A DNA stretch of 64,000 bases from M3007 sp041741155 (GCA_041741155.1 JBGSKO010000125.1:1-64000); one strand, 5' to 3'. Positions 9,201-16,901 are shown, counted from the first letter of the stretch. Made by a program: numbers and translations. Notes: generated by a model from the letters alone, not told the origin.

Positions 9201-10204
9201 GCCAATTCGCCAATCGGAACGTGTCCGCGCCCGTCTGCTACAGCAACGAGGGCATCGCCCGTCAAGCACGGATTTGTAGATACCGTCGTAAAACCCAAAT
9301 CCGCATAACAATCCGGCACAGACTCCCGCAGCACGGTATCCCAAAAAAGCAGGCCCGGTTCGGCGCTTTTCCAGGCGTTGTGCACGATTTTTTTCCAAAG
9401 CTCCCCGGCGTTGATTTCGCGCTCAACGGTTGGGTTTTTGGAGCCGACCGGAAAACGCAAGCGGTAGGGTTTGCCATTGCGCACGGCCTGCATGAACTCG
9501 TCGTCCAGACGCAGGGAAATATTGGCGCCGGTGACTTTGGTGTTGTCCACCTTGGCATCCACGAACGCGGGTGCATCGGGGTGTTGTACCGAGAGGGTAA
9601 GCATGAGGGCGCCGCGGCGCCCGTCTTGCGCCACCTCGCGGGTAGAATTGGAGTAACGCTCCATGAAGGGCAGGATACCCGTGCTGGTAAGCGCGCTGTT
9701 CATGACCGGCGTGCCGGCGGGGCGCAGGTGCGAAAGGTCTTGCCCTACGCCGCCGCGGCGTTTCATCAGTTGCACCTGCTCTTCGTCCATCTTCAGGATG
9801 GCGCCGTAAGAGTCTGCGCTGCCCTGTACACCGATGACGAAGCAATTGGACAACGACACCACCTGAAACGGCGTGCCAATACCGGCCATAGGGCTTCCCT
9901 GCGGCACAAGAAAGCGGAAGCGGTGCAGCAGTTCGTACACGTCCTCTGCCGACATCGGGTTATTGTACCGGTTTTCGATGCGGACGATTTCGGCGGCGAT
10001 GCGTCGGTGCATATCGTCGGGCGTGCGCTCGTAAATATTGCCAAACGAATCTTTGAGGGCGTATTTATTCAGCCAGACGCCGGCAGCAAGGGTATCGCCG
10101 TCAAAGTATTCGGTGGCGGCGGCGAGGGCTTCGGCGTGGGAATAGGTGGGGCGCTCGGCGGCATCGGTGTGCCGTTCGGTGGTAGCAGGTTCCAAGATGT
10201 CCAT
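6206..10204 (-). CDS. nrdJ: Adenosylcobalamin-dependent ribonucleotide reductase with intein
   Basis: 1332-residue precursor; 857 residues remain after removing the intein at 313-787. Class II RNR reduces ribonucleotides to deoxyribonucleotides using a B12-generated thiyl radical. Visible landmarks are SLSNCFVIG (Cys121, redox pair), MKRRGGVGQDLSHLRP, the finger-loop TVSTNP|CGEIPLCPYDSC with radical Cys788 and partner Cys799, IAPTGTTSLMTQTTSGLEPVF, and a C-terminal zinc-ribbon-like CPSC...CLHCKNCGHSEC. The mature length fits NrdJ. No nrdA/nrdB-type gene is adjacent. An AACC array lies directly upstream of the ATG at 10204, and the permease gene is divergent. Function depends on correct protein splicing, because the intein sits immediately before the catalytic Cys. 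Confidence 0.95.
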   Translation of the reverse strand: MDILEPATTERHTDAAERPTYSHAEALAAATEYFDGDTLAAGVWLNKYALKDSFGNIYERTPDDMHRRIAAEIVRIENRYNNPMSAEDVYELLHRFRFLVPQGSPMAGIGTPFQVVSLSNCFVIGVQGSADSYGAILKMDEEQVQLMKRRGGVGQDLSHLRPAGTPVMNSALTSTGILPFMERYSNSTREVAQDGRRGALMLTLSVQHPDAPAFVDAKVDNTKVTGANISLRLDDEFMQAVRNGKPYRLRFPVGSKNPTVEREINAGELWKKIVHNAWKSAEPGLLFWDTVLRESVPDCYADLGFTTVSTNPCLTGDALVAVADGRGHVPIGELAKMGKDVPVYCLNDQGKLDIQLMRNPRLTGQQQKIFKLTLDDGSTIRATANHKFRLKNGEYRTLETLQPGDSLMILTKFQGPVVSEEGKTQSNYWWLNEGAVRANKAEHRLIAAFTFEKKIAPGEVVHHIDYNSLNNHPDNLEIMSVEAHNLLHQADKLGVRNPIFKIKADPEKFSQYSRRMSAATSGLKNGRAYQLSNEAIFTKAVEFSTILGRRFSKKEWQGFAREHGLPMTFSKFRQTSFGSVRELSLLAAERLGYVHLAEDPRLVRTINSAREQGYVAAIRDGAVYVQKTCEHCGKPFWTKYHRREVAFCSFLCTNIYLNTDPVSKEKRTVSVNGIFLQKAVENKNRQMEVFTRLKYELNRIPKMKEWETACRTAGIPHRVGTKHGFNSYDALKSDAACYNHRVVSVEFDGYADVYNGTVDSHHNFFAGGWASQTRDGKEKFVYLNQKNCGEIPLCPYDSCRLLAINLLSYVQKPFTSEAYFDFDLFTKHGALAQRVMDDIIDLELEKIEQILAKIINDPEPEAVKATERDLWLKIREKCQQGRRTGIGITAEGDMLAALGIRYGSDESLDFCENLHRTLALAAYRGSVNLARERGPFPIYDTLREENNPFIQRLRAADPDLYADMARYGRRNIALLTIAPTGTTSLMTQTTSGLEPVFRISYKRRKKVNPNDKNVRVTFTDEVGDSWEDYHVFHIPFRQWLLTKGYDLAIVDKMPEAELQHIIEQSPWYRASAEDVDWVQKIHLQGRVQKWVDHSISVTVNVPEEATEELIEKIYLTGWEAGCKGMTVYREGSRSGVLLSDKKKDEKKDDFTETAAPKRPGVLDAVVVSFMNSDERWVAVVGLYQNRPYEIFTGRAVDSFSILTQVAEGKVIKVKEDGKNRYDFQYVDKSGYKVTIEGLSRTFNKEYWNYARLISGVLRHGMPLPYVVDMVENLHLETASLNNWKNGVVRSLRKFIPDGTTPSHNTCPSCKTDNLVYQEGCLHCKNCGHSECN
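7844..9268 (-). mobile_element. Intein with HNH homing endonuclease inside nrdJ
   Basis: 475 codons, residues 313-787 of the precursor. Block A starts CLTGDALVAVADGRG and block B is GSTIRATANHKFRLKNG with the TxxH motif. A HNH nuclease core is VVHHIDYNSLNNHPDNLEIMS at about 460-480. A zinc-finger-like CEHC...CSFLC lies at about 629-652. Block F is YNGTVDSHHNFFAGG. The C-terminal end reads VYLNQKN followed by Cys788. The last Asn and Cys +1 are intact, but the usual penultimate His is a Lys. Removing the segment restores the standard NPCGEIPL motif exactly, which fixes both borders. Confidence 0.9.
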
Positions 10205-10212
10205 GAAAAGTA

Positions 10213-10285
10213 AGGTTGGAAGGTTTCTGGTTTAGGGGTTTCTGGTTGGAAGGTTTCTGGTTGGAAGGTTGGGTGGTTTCTGGTT
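10213..10285 (-). repeat. AACC-spacer array before nrdJ start
   Basis: On the minus strand, AACC cores with AGA, TTCC and CCTA spacers run down to about 8 nt before the nrdJ ATG at 10204. The orientation relative to the gene is the same as in the other arrays. Confidence 0.8.
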
Positions 10286-10456
10286 CGGTGGGCGAGCCAC
10301 ACGATGGAAGGTTTCTGTTCGGCAAACATACGCGAACGGGAGCGGCCTCCCCAATGTTCGGGGGAGTGATTTTGAAAAAATAATCCGGACTTGATCCTGC
10401 ATATCGGCGGGCTGCTCGGGCCAGTTCCTGCCGCTATGAGCGCTCCGCATTTTCAG

Positions 10457-10464
10457 TACTTTTG
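10457..10464 (+). promoter_or_regulatory. TAnnTTTG promoter -7 box
   Basis: TACTTTTG followed by CCCA, 65 nt before the GTG start of the permease. The AACC array lies between this box and the start, which places the array in the 5' UTR. Confidence 0.5.
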
Positions 10465-10472
10465 CCCAGACA

Positions 10473-10522
10473 AACCAACCAGAAACCCTATAACCAGAAA
10501 CCTTCCAACCTTCCAACCCTCC
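10473..10522 (+). repeat. AACC-spacer array before permease start
   Basis: AACC cores with AGA, CTAT, TTCC and CTCC spacers end 6 nt before the GTG at 10529. The 324-bp divergent region between nrdJ and the permease therefore holds one array per gene, each pointing toward its own start, with about 190 bp of unremarkable sequence between them. Confidence 0.8.
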
Positions 10523-10528
10523 TCCGCC

Positions 10529-11839
10529 GTGTCCGATCTTCAAAAAAAACTCACTTTCTACGGTCTGACGATGATCGCCGTAGGCTCGTGCATCGGCTCG
10601 GGCATTTTCGTGACTCCGGCCCAGATCGCCGGCGCCCTGCCCAATGCCACCTTGATCCTGGCGGTATGGGCCCTCGGCGGCATCATCGCGCTCACCGGAG
10701 CGCTCACGTTCAGCGAACTGGGCGGTATGTTCCCCAAATCGGGCGGCGTATATGTCTATTTGCGGGAAGCCTATGGCGACATGGTGGGATTCCTGTATGG
10801 CTGGGTTATTTTGCTGGTGGTGAACACGGGTGCTTTGGCGGGACTGTGCGTGGCCTTTGCCGAGTACCTGAAAATTTTCTTTCCCGACATGAGCAGCGAC
10901 GCGAAAACGGCCGTTGCTGCCGCCACCATGCTGGTGCTGACCGGGGTGAATATCCTCGGCGTCAGTGTCAGCCAGGGGCTGGCCAATGTATTCACCGGCT
11001 TGAAGTTGCTGGCCATCGGCGGCATCATTGTGGCCGGATTTGTCTTTTTTGATCCGGCGGCGGTACAACTCGACTTTTCGCTGCGTCACGGCGTTCCGGA
11101 AAACCTGACCACGGCCATGCTGACCGGTCTTATCGGGGTGTTGTTTTCGGTGGGCGGCTGGCACCACGCATCCTACATGGCCGGCGAAGCACTGGATGCC
11201 CCGCGCACGGTGCCGCGCGCCATGTTCTTTGGCGTGCTGATTGTGCTAGTCATGTACCTGCTGGTTAATCTGGCGTACATGTTTTTGCTGCCGCTCGACG
11301 TCATTGCCCACACTCCCCGCGTGGCGGGCGAGGCCATGTCTAAACTGGCCCCCTGGGGCGGCAAGGCTGTGGCCGTCGCCATTGCCCTGTCTATTTTCGG
11401 CACCATCAGCATTTACACCATGTCGGCCCCGCGCATCTACTTCGCTATGGCCGCCGACGGTATCTTTTTCAAACAATTAGCCTTCGTACACCCCCGCTGG
11501 CGCACGCCGGTGACGGCTATGCTGGTGCAGGTTGTTTGGGCGGTGGCGGTACTGGTATTTTTTCGGGGGCTGTTTGATCAGATCATTACCTTCGTCACGT
11601 TCATGGACATCATGTTCATGGGCCTCGCCGGCGCAGCAGTTTTTATTTTCCGAAGGAGAAATCCCGCCGCTGAACGCCCGGTGCGTACCTGGGGCTACCC
11701 CATCGTTCCACTGATTTTTGTGCTCATCTCTGCGGCGTTTGCCCTGAATACTTTGCTCGAACGCCCCCAACAGGCCCTGCCGGGGCTGGGACTGTTGGGA
11801 GCGGGAGTGGTGGTGTTTTGGGTGCTGAAAAGAAAGTAG
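10529..11839 (+). CDS. APC-family amino-acid permease
   Basis: 436 residues from GTG 10529. The frame stays open upstream to 10391, but that extension translates the AACC array and promoter and is rejected. The N-terminus LTFYGLTMIAVGSCIGSGIFVTPAQ is the classic first-helix motif (GSGIF) of amino acid-polyamine-cation transporters. About 12 hydrophobic segments follow, with no extra soluble domain. It is expected in the inner membrane importing or exchanging an amino acid. Tail-to-tail with tyrosine phenol-lyase (21-bp gap), so a role in tyrosine or serine supply is conceivable but not shown. Confidence 0.88.
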   Translation: MSDLQKKLTFYGLTMIAVGSCIGSGIFVTPAQIAGALPNATLILAVWALGGIIALTGALTFSELGGMFPKSGGVYVYLREAYGDMVGFLYGWVILLVVNTGALAGLCVAFAEYLKIFFPDMSSDAKTAVAAATMLVLTGVNILGVSVSQGLANVFTGLKLLAIGGIIVAGFVFFDPAAVQLDFSLRHGVPENLTTAMLTGLIGVLFSVGGWHHASYMAGEALDAPRTVPRAMFFGVLIVLVMYLLVNLAYMFLLPLDVIAHTPRVAGEAMSKLAPWGGKAVAVAIALSIFGTISIYTMSAPRIYFAMAADGIFFKQLAFVHPRWRTPVTAMLVQVVWAVAVLVFFRGLFDQIITFVTFMDIMFMGLAGAAVFIFRRRNPAAERPVRTWGYPIVPLIFVLISAAFALNTLLERPQQALPGLGLLGAGVVVFWVLKRK

Positions 11840-11860
11840 GGGTTTGGGTGTGTTGGGCGG

Positions 11861-13243
11861 CTACAACCGCTCAAACCGTGCCTGGAAAAAGCGCAGGTAC
11901 TTCGGCTCGTACACCATTTTCAGACCCTTAATCCGCTTTCGCCGCTCATAAACGGCCGCTGTGGATTCGGCAATGACATCCATGTGGGCCTGGGTATAGA
12001 CCCGGCGCGGGATAGTAAAGCGCACGAGTTCAAGTTTTGGGTAGTAGTTGCGTCCTTGCGCATCGCGGCCTGCCGACACGATACCGCGCTCCATGGTGCG
12101 CACGCCGGAGTCAATATAGAGCTCGGCAGCAAGGGTTTGGGCCGGAAACTCGTCCTGGCTCAGGTGTGGCAGAAATGCCTTGGCATCCACAAACACGCCG
12201 TGTCCGCCGATGGGTTTGACGATCGGAATGCCGTAGGACTCCATCATGTGGCCGAGGTATTCGACCTGGCCCACGCGGGCATGTTGGTGGTGGTCATCCA
12301 CGCTTTCGGCGATACCGATGGCGATGGCTTCCATGTCGCGGCCGGCAAGGCCGCCGTACGTGTGCAGGCCCTCATAAACCACCACGAGGTTGCGCGCTTC
12401 TTCGAAGACCTCCCATTCGTTGGTGGCCATAAACCCGCCGATATTGACCAACGCGTCTTTTTTGGCGCTCATGGTTGCACCGTCGGTATAGGAACAAATT
12501 TCCTTCACGATTTCCCGGATGCTTTTTTTCTCGTATCCGTCTTCGCGTTTTTGAATGAAGTAGGCGTTTTCGGCTACCCGTGTCATGTCGTGGATCACGC
12601 GGATGCCGTGTTTGCGGGTGTACGCATGCAATTCCTTCAGGTTTTGCATGCTGATGGGCTGCCCACCGGCCATGTTCACGTTGGTGGCGATGCTGACGTA
12701 CGGGATTTTTCCGGCGCCATATTTTTGAACGATCGCATCCAACTTGTTCAGGTCAACGTTGCCCTTGAACGGGTGCTCGTTCAGCGGATCGTGCGCTTCG
12801 TCAATGATGATATCGGCGAACGTACCGCCAGCCAGTTCCTGGTGCAGGCGCGTGGTGGTGAAGTACATATTGCCCGGCACCACATCGCCCGGTTTGATCA
12901 AAATTTTGGAAAGGATATTTTCGGCGCCCCGGCCCTGGTGGGTAGGAATGAGGTATTTGTAGCCATAGTATTTCTGGACGGCCGCTTCCAGGTGGTAGTA
13001 GTTTTTACTGCCGGCGTAGGCTTCGTCTCCCAGCATCAGACCGGCCCACTGCTGGTCGCTCATAGCACTGGTCCCGCTATCGGTCAGCAGGTCGATATAC
13101 ACGTCATCGGATCGGAGCAGGAAGGTGTTGTACCCGGCTTCCCGGATAGCTTTCAGGCGCTGGGGTTTGGTGGACATTTTCAGCAGCTCCACCATTTTTA
13201 TCTTGTAAGGTTCCGCCCAGGAGCGTTTGTAGGTTGCTTTCAT
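11861..13243 (-). CDS. tpl: Tyrosine phenol-lyase (beta-tyrosinase)
   Basis: 460 residues from ATG 13243. PLP-dependent lyase of the tryptophanase/tyrosine phenol-lyase family, cleaving L-tyrosine to phenol, pyruvate and ammonia. PLP lysine is Lys262 in SAKKDALVNIGG. Family landmarks are FIDLLTDSGT-like YIDLLTDSGTSAMSDQQWAG, PTHQGRGAEN, YFTTTRLHQE, TYGGLAGRDMEA and LRFFQARFERL. The Arg in VRTMERGIVSAGRD corresponds to the tyrosine-specific Arg381 of the Citrobacter enzyme; tryptophanases have an aliphatic residue there, which favours TPL. It lies 46 bp downstream of tcdA on the same strand and probably shares its promoter. Automatic annotation may label it tryptophanase. Confidence 0.82.
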   Translation of the reverse strand: MKATYKRSWAEPYKIKMVELLKMSTKPQRLKAIREAGYNTFLLRSDDVYIDLLTDSGTSAMSDQQWAGLMLGDEAYAGSKNYYHLEAAVQKYYGYKYLIPTHQGRGAENILSKILIKPGDVVPGNMYFTTTRLHQELAGGTFADIIIDEAHDPLNEHPFKGNVDLNKLDAIVQKYGAGKIPYVSIATNVNMAGGQPISMQNLKELHAYTRKHGIRVIHDMTRVAENAYFIQKREDGYEKKSIREIVKEICSYTDGATMSAKKDALVNIGGFMATNEWEVFEEARNLVVVYEGLHTYGGLAGRDMEAIAIGIAESVDDHHQHARVGQVEYLGHMMESYGIPIVKPIGGHGVFVDAKAFLPHLSQDEFPAQTLAAELYIDSGVRTMERGIVSAGRDAQGRNYYPKLELVRFTIPRRVYTQAHMDVIAESTAAVYERRKRIKGLKMVYEPKYLRFFQARFERL

Positions 13244-13289
13244 ATCGCATACTGTTTTATATGTTTGAAAAAATGTGTTGTCTCGCCAG

Positions 13290-14021
13290 TTATTTACCCA
13301 CCACATCGCGCACCACTACACTCGCCATGTGCAGTCCAAACAGCGCCGGTATGTACGAAATGGTGCCATAAAATGATTTTTTATATTTGCTGCCGTCGGT
13401 CATCATACAGGTTTCGCGCTCCACAAGTTCGGAGGAAAAAACGACTGTAACGTCGCGGCGCACACCTTTTCGCTTGAGCCCTTTGCGCACCTGTTGGGCA
13501 AATGGGCAGTTGAATGTTTCGGAAATATCCGCGACCTGAACCTTGGAGGGGTCCACGCGCCCGCCGGCGCCCATGCTGCTTATGACGCGTACGCCTTGTT
13601 GTTTGCAGGCGACGATTACGTACTGTTTGGGCTGCACGGAGTCAATGCAGTCGAACACATAATCGTACTGTTGAAATGCCAGTTTTTTTACGATTTCCGG
13701 GCCGAGAAAGGTGTCCTGCACGGTGAGGTCGAGGTCGGGGTTGATGTCCCGCATGCGGGCGGCCATGATGCCTGCCTTGGATTGCCCGACGGTGCTGTGC
13801 AGTGCGGGCAATTGGCGGTTGGTATTGGTGACATCCACGGTGTCGCCATCCACGATGGTCATTTTGCCAACTCCGGCCCGGGCCAGAAACTCGGCGGCAT
13901 AGCTGCCCACGCCACCCAGCCCAATCACCAGTACATGCAGGTTTCGCAATTTTTCCAGCGCCTCAGGGCCGATAAGTAGTTCGGTACGCTGGAGCCAGTG
14001 GGGTGTCGCAGGATTAGACAT
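13290..14021 (-). CDS. tcdA: tRNA threonylcarbamoyladenosine dehydratase (ThiF/TcdA)
   Basis: 243 residues from ATG 14021. E1-like ThiF-fold enzyme that activates t6A37 of tRNA with ATP and forms the cyclic ct6A. The Rossmann motif VIGLGGVGSYAAEFLARAG starts at about 32 with the acidic VDGDTVDVTNTNRQ loop following. DCIDSVQPK and SSMGAGGRVDP match TcdA/CsdL. The conserved Arg of TNRQ is present. The start follows an AACC array; a longer reading to 14135 would translate this array and is rejected. First gene of a likely operon with tpl. Confidence 0.88.
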   Translation of the reverse strand: MSNPATPHWLQRTELLIGPEALEKLRNLHVLVIGLGGVGSYAAEFLARAGVGKMTIVDGDTVDVTNTNRQLPALHSTVGQSKAGIMAARMRDINPDLDLTVQDTFLGPEIVKKLAFQQYDYVFDCIDSVQPKQYVIVACKQQGVRVISSMGAGGRVDPSKVQVADISETFNCPFAQQVRKGLKRKGVRRDVTVVFSSELVERETCMMTDGSKYKKSFYGTISYIPALFGLHMASVVVRDVVGK

Positions 14022-14089
14022 AGTTGGAGGGTTGGAAGGTTTCGGGGTTTCTGGTTGGAAGGTTGGAGGGTTTCTGATTGGAGAGTTGG
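14022..14089 (-). repeat. AACC-spacer array before tcdA start
   Basis: On the minus strand AACC cores with CTCC, TTCC, AGA and CCG spacers abut the tcdA ATG. They lie between it and the TACCTTTG box at 14124-14131, so the array is leader RNA if that promoter is used. Confidence 0.85.
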
Positions 14090-14123
14090 AAGCGTTATTT
14101 GGGAAGCATATTTCCCAAGGCGA

Positions 14124-14131
14124 CAAAGGTA
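14124..14131 (-). promoter_or_regulatory. TAnnTTTG promoter -7 box
   Basis: CAAAGGTA on the plus strand reads TACCTTTG on the minus strand, about 100 nt before the tcdA ATG. It is the only such box in the tcdA-sigma divergent region. Confidence 0.5.
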
Positions 14132-14181
14132 TCAAAGCCCCCTGAAAATCAATTGGTCAATCACACTAGAACAAGATGAAT

Positions 14182-14297
14182 AGGTTGCTGGTTGGGAGGT
14201 TGCTGGTTAGAAGGTTGGAGGGTTTCTGGTTTGGGGTGCAACCAGAAACCCTCCAACCTTCTAACCAGAAACCTTCTAACCTTCCAACCAGAAACCT
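14182..14297. repeat. AACC arrays forming a perfect 27-bp inverted repeat
   Basis: The right half (14240-14297) is an AACC array oriented toward the sigma gene. The left half is its mirror. Bases 14205-14231 and 14240-14266 are perfectly complementary with an 8-nt loop, giving a strong hairpin in the 5' region of the sigma gene. With the tcdA array this fills most of the 328-bp intergenic stretch. Confidence 0.85.
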
Positions 14298-14349
14298 CTT
14301 CAGCCTTTTGAAAATTTTAACATTTACATGCAACCCCGCTTGGAGCATA

Positions 14350-14901
14350 ATGTCATTTAAATCAAATAAAGAAATGGACGCCACGCAAACGCACCGGAAC
14401 CTTATTGAGCGCTGTAGGGAAGGAAGCCGCGACGCGCAGTTTGAATTGTACCGCCTGTATTCCCGGGCAATGTACAATACGGCACTGCGCATGGTAAAAA
14501 ACGCACATGATGCAGAAGACTTGCTGCAAAGCACTTTTGTCGAAGTGTTTATGAAGTTGGACACCTTTCGTCATGAAAGCAGTATTGGCTCCTGGATCAA
14601 ACGCATCACGATCAACAAATGCATCAACTTCCTGAAGAGTAGAAAACTGGCTTTTCAAGAACTGACGCCCTACAACGAACGCTCCGAAGAACCAGAACGC
14701 GAACCGGATGTGCCCTACAGCGTTGAACGGATCAACCGCGCGATCACCGACCTGCCCGATGGATACCGAATGGTTTTCACCCTTTATGCCATGGAGGGCT
14801 ACGACCACGAAGAAATCGGGGATATTCTCGGAATCACGGAAGCCACATCCAAATCACAGTACAGCAGAGCAAAAGCGAAATTGAGGGAGATGCTCGCTTG
14901 A
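14350..14901 (+). CDS. ECF RNA polymerase sigma factor
   Basis: 183 residues from ATG 14350, which has a GGAG at 14342-14345. ATG 14374 (MDATQTHRN) is the alternative, and the frame extends upstream only through repeat DNA. Region 2 shows AEDLLQSTFVEVFMKL and the -10 recognition helix near SWIKRITINKCINFL. Region 4 is LPDGYRMVFTLYAMEGYDHEEIGDILGI followed by TKSQYSRAKAKLREML. It directs core RNA polymerase to a small regulon and is probably held by the product of the next gene (14987, 85-bp gap). The whole trio to 16901 looks like one operon. Confidence 0.9.
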   Translation: MSFKSNKEMDATQTHRNLIERCREGSRDAQFELYRLYSRAMYNTALRMVKNAHDAEDLLQSTFVEVFMKLDTFRHESSIGSWIKRITINKCINFLKSRKLAFQELTPYNERSEEPEREPDVPYSVERINRAITDLPDGYRMVFTLYAMEGYDHEEIGDILGITEATSKSQYSRAKAKLREMLA

Positions 14902-14943
14902 ATTTTAGTGCAGATTGGCACAGGAGGAGTGCCGCGTTTTTCT

Positions 14944-14978
14944 CAACCCTGCTCCACCTTTTCAACCCTCTCAACCTA
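14944..14978 (+). repeat. Degenerate AACC array before anti-sigma start
   Basis: Three AACC cores in a pyrimidine-rich stretch with imperfect spacers end 9 nt before the ATG at 14987. This is a weaker member of the same family. Confidence 0.55.
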
Positions 14979-14986
14979 ATATAATC

Positions 14987-15790
14987 ATGACTAATCGAAA
15001 CAGCATAGAACAATTTATCCGGGAGTACCGGGAGGCATTTGAAACCGGCGTGCCAGACGCACAGTGCTGGGTATCAGTGACCAAAACGCTCGACCGGCTG
15101 CGCACTGCCGACCATCTGGAGCAGTTCCTGGTTCTGCATCGCACCGAATTTGATGCCGCTCAGCCGTCGGCGGCGCTCTGGGGGAAAATAGAGCAGGTTT
15201 TGGCCGGCCACACGGCGGGCCCGGAAGACACGCTCGAAACATTCATTCAACACAACCGGGAGGCCTTTGATGCCGAGATACCCGGCCCGCAGGTATGGGC
15301 CGCCATTGAGCAAACCGTGCCCGCCAAAGGGGCCAAAGTGGTGTATGTAAACTGGCGCCGAAACCTTCTGCGCGCCGCCGCCGCCATCGCACTCCTGATT
15401 GCCGGCATCAACATCGGCATTTGGCACGCCGAAAACAGCCAATCGGGCATGGCCATGAGTGCCATTTCATCGGAATACGCCGAGTTGGAACAATACTACG
15501 AGCGCGACATTTCGGCTAAAAAATCCAAACTGACCCGATTCGCTTCCTACAGCAACAAAAACGTGCTCGAAGACCTGCGGCAAATGGATAATTCCATGAA
15601 TGAATTGCGCGAAGAACTCGCCAACGTGCCGCCGGGCAACCGCGAACAGGTCGTGCGAGCCATGATCGAAAATTACAAAGCAAAAGCAGCCATACTCGAA
15701 CGGGTACTCCAGCACCTCGAACAGAAGCAACCTAATCAACAGCAACCAGCAACGACAAACAGCGGAAATTATGAAGTGGAAAAAATTTAG
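14987..15790 (+). CDS. Anti-sigma-type membrane protein with triplicated N-terminal motif
   Basis: 267 residues. Three consecutive copies of a motif of the form (E)xFhxxxRxxFxxxxPxxxxWxxI lie at about 5-35, 46-75 and 87-117 (IREYREAFETGVPDAQCW; LHRTEFDAAQPSAALW; QHNREAFDAEIPGPQVW). Bacteroidota anti-sigma proteins usually carry one. One transmembrane helix follows at about 128-146 (LLRAAAAIALLIAGINIGIW), then a periplasmic helical region rich in charged residues and a Gln/Asn-rich tail. It probably sequesters the sigma factor encoded just upstream. The end overlaps the start of the next gene by 20 nt, implying translational coupling. Confidence 0.75.
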   Translation: MTNRNSIEQFIREYREAFETGVPDAQCWVSVTKTLDRLRTADHLEQFLVLHRTEFDAAQPSAALWGKIEQVLAGHTAGPEDTLETFIQHNREAFDAEIPGPQVWAAIEQTVPAKGAKVVYVNWRRNLLRAAAAIALLIAGINIGIWHAENSQSGMAMSAISSEYAELEQYYERDISAKKSKLTRFASYSNKNVLEDLRQMDNSMNELREELANVPPGNREQVVRAMIENYKAKAAILERVLQHLEQKQPNQQQPATTNSGNYEVEKI

Positions 15791-16901
15791 TTTTATCGGC
15801 TTGCGCCAGGCATTCCTGCTTTGCCTGATCGCATTCGGCGGCGCAACGCTCGCCCTGGCCAACGGCCCCAAGCAGGAATACTCCAAAAAAATCAACCGGG
15901 AGTTCGGCATCTCTGCCACCGGCACCTCTGCCATCTACAACAAGTACGGAAAGGTCAATATCAATACCTGGGCGAATAACTCCGTGAAAATTGATATCAC
16001 CATCGTCGTCAATGCCGGCGACCAGCGCACGGCCGACCGAACGTTCGACCGCATCAAAATCAATTTTATGAATACGGCCGACTATGTGAAAGCAGAAACC
16101 GTTATCGCCGCCGAAACGTCGTCGTGGCTCGGCGGCAGTTGCCAGGATTTCAAGATCAACTACGACGTGTGGATTCCCATTGGCAACCAACTCGACCTGA
16201 AAAACAAGTACGGCAACGCTTACGTAGCCAATCTCAACGGCAAACTCCTCGCTGAAATCAAATACGGCGACCTGCGTACCGAAAGCATCAACAACGACGC
16301 CGACCTTTCGCTGGGCTACGGGAAAGCTTCCATGGCCAAGGTGCGCAACCTCACCGGTTACATCAGCTACGGCGGGCTCACATTGTCGGATGCCTCCACG
16401 GTGCAGATTGACACCAAATACTCCGAATTTCAGGTGGATCACGCCGATGCCATGCGCATTACATCCAAGTACGACAACTTCAACCTCGGGGATATCGAAG
16501 ACCTGCGCATACAAACCAAATACGCTAATATCCGGGTGAATACCACCAAATCCGTGTTTGTGACGGCGCAGTACACCGATGTAAAAATGAACACCATATC
16601 AGGCTCCGTGGATGCCGACCTGAGCTACGGAAGCCTTAAAGTGGGCGCCCTGGGCCGCAATTTTTCGGAAGCCCGCATTGTAGGCAAATACACCGACGTG
16701 CAAATGAACGTGGAAAGCGGCGCTACCTTCCGCTTTGATGCCGAAGGCACCCACACCGGCATGCGCACCCCAAACGGTGCTACGATCAGCCGCAACGACA
16801 AAAGCGGCAGCCGATCCAGTGTTGAGGGTTTTGTTGGCGATGCCAACGCGCCACGCCTGGTACGCGCCAGACTGAGCTACGGCGATTTCGTACTGAAATA
16901 G
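15771..16901 (+). CDS. Exported DUF4097-like repetitive beta protein
   Basis: 376 residues with a signal peptide at 1-30 (FLLCLIAFGGATLALA). The mature region repeats short strands ending in KYG/KYS/KYD/KYA (YNKYGKVNI, LKNKYGNAYV, IDTKYSEFQ, ITSKYDNFNL, IQTKYANIRV), as in the DUF4097/putative adhesin beta-roll family. It overlaps the anti-sigma gene and ends the sigma operon, so it is either a regulon member or a periplasmic input to the anti-sigma protein. A strong hairpin follows. Function is not known. Confidence 0.75.
   Translation: MKWKKFSFIGLRQAFLLCLIAFGGATLALANGPKQEYSKKINREFGISATGTSAIYNKYGKVNINTWANNSVKIDITIVVNAGDQRTADRTFDRIKINFMNTADYVKAETVIAAETSSWLGGSCQDFKINYDVWIPIGNQLDLKNKYGNAYVANLNGKLLAEIKYGDLRTESINNDADLSLGYGKASMAKVRNLTGYISYGGLTLSDASTVQIDTKYSEFQVDHADAMRITSKYDNFNLGDIEDLRIQTKYANIRVNTTKSVFVTAQYTDVKMNTISGSVDADLSYGSLKVGALGRNFSEARIVGKYTDVQMNVESGATFRFDAEGTHTGMRTPNGATISRNDKSGSRSSVEGFVGDANAPRLVRARLSYGDFVLK

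Noticed and set aside
7844..9268. Frameshift or separate gene inside nrdJ
   Set aside because: The frame is continuous and removal of the segment rejoins the conserved RNR motif exactly, as expected for an intein.
10391..10528. N-terminal extension of the permease
   Set aside because: It would translate the promoter box and the AACC array (PTRNPITRNLPTFQP) in front of the normal first helix motif.
11861..13243. Tryptophanase as the name for the PLP lyase
   Set aside because: The Arg in VRTMERGIVSAGR and overall wording match tyrosine phenol-lyase better; not fully excluded.
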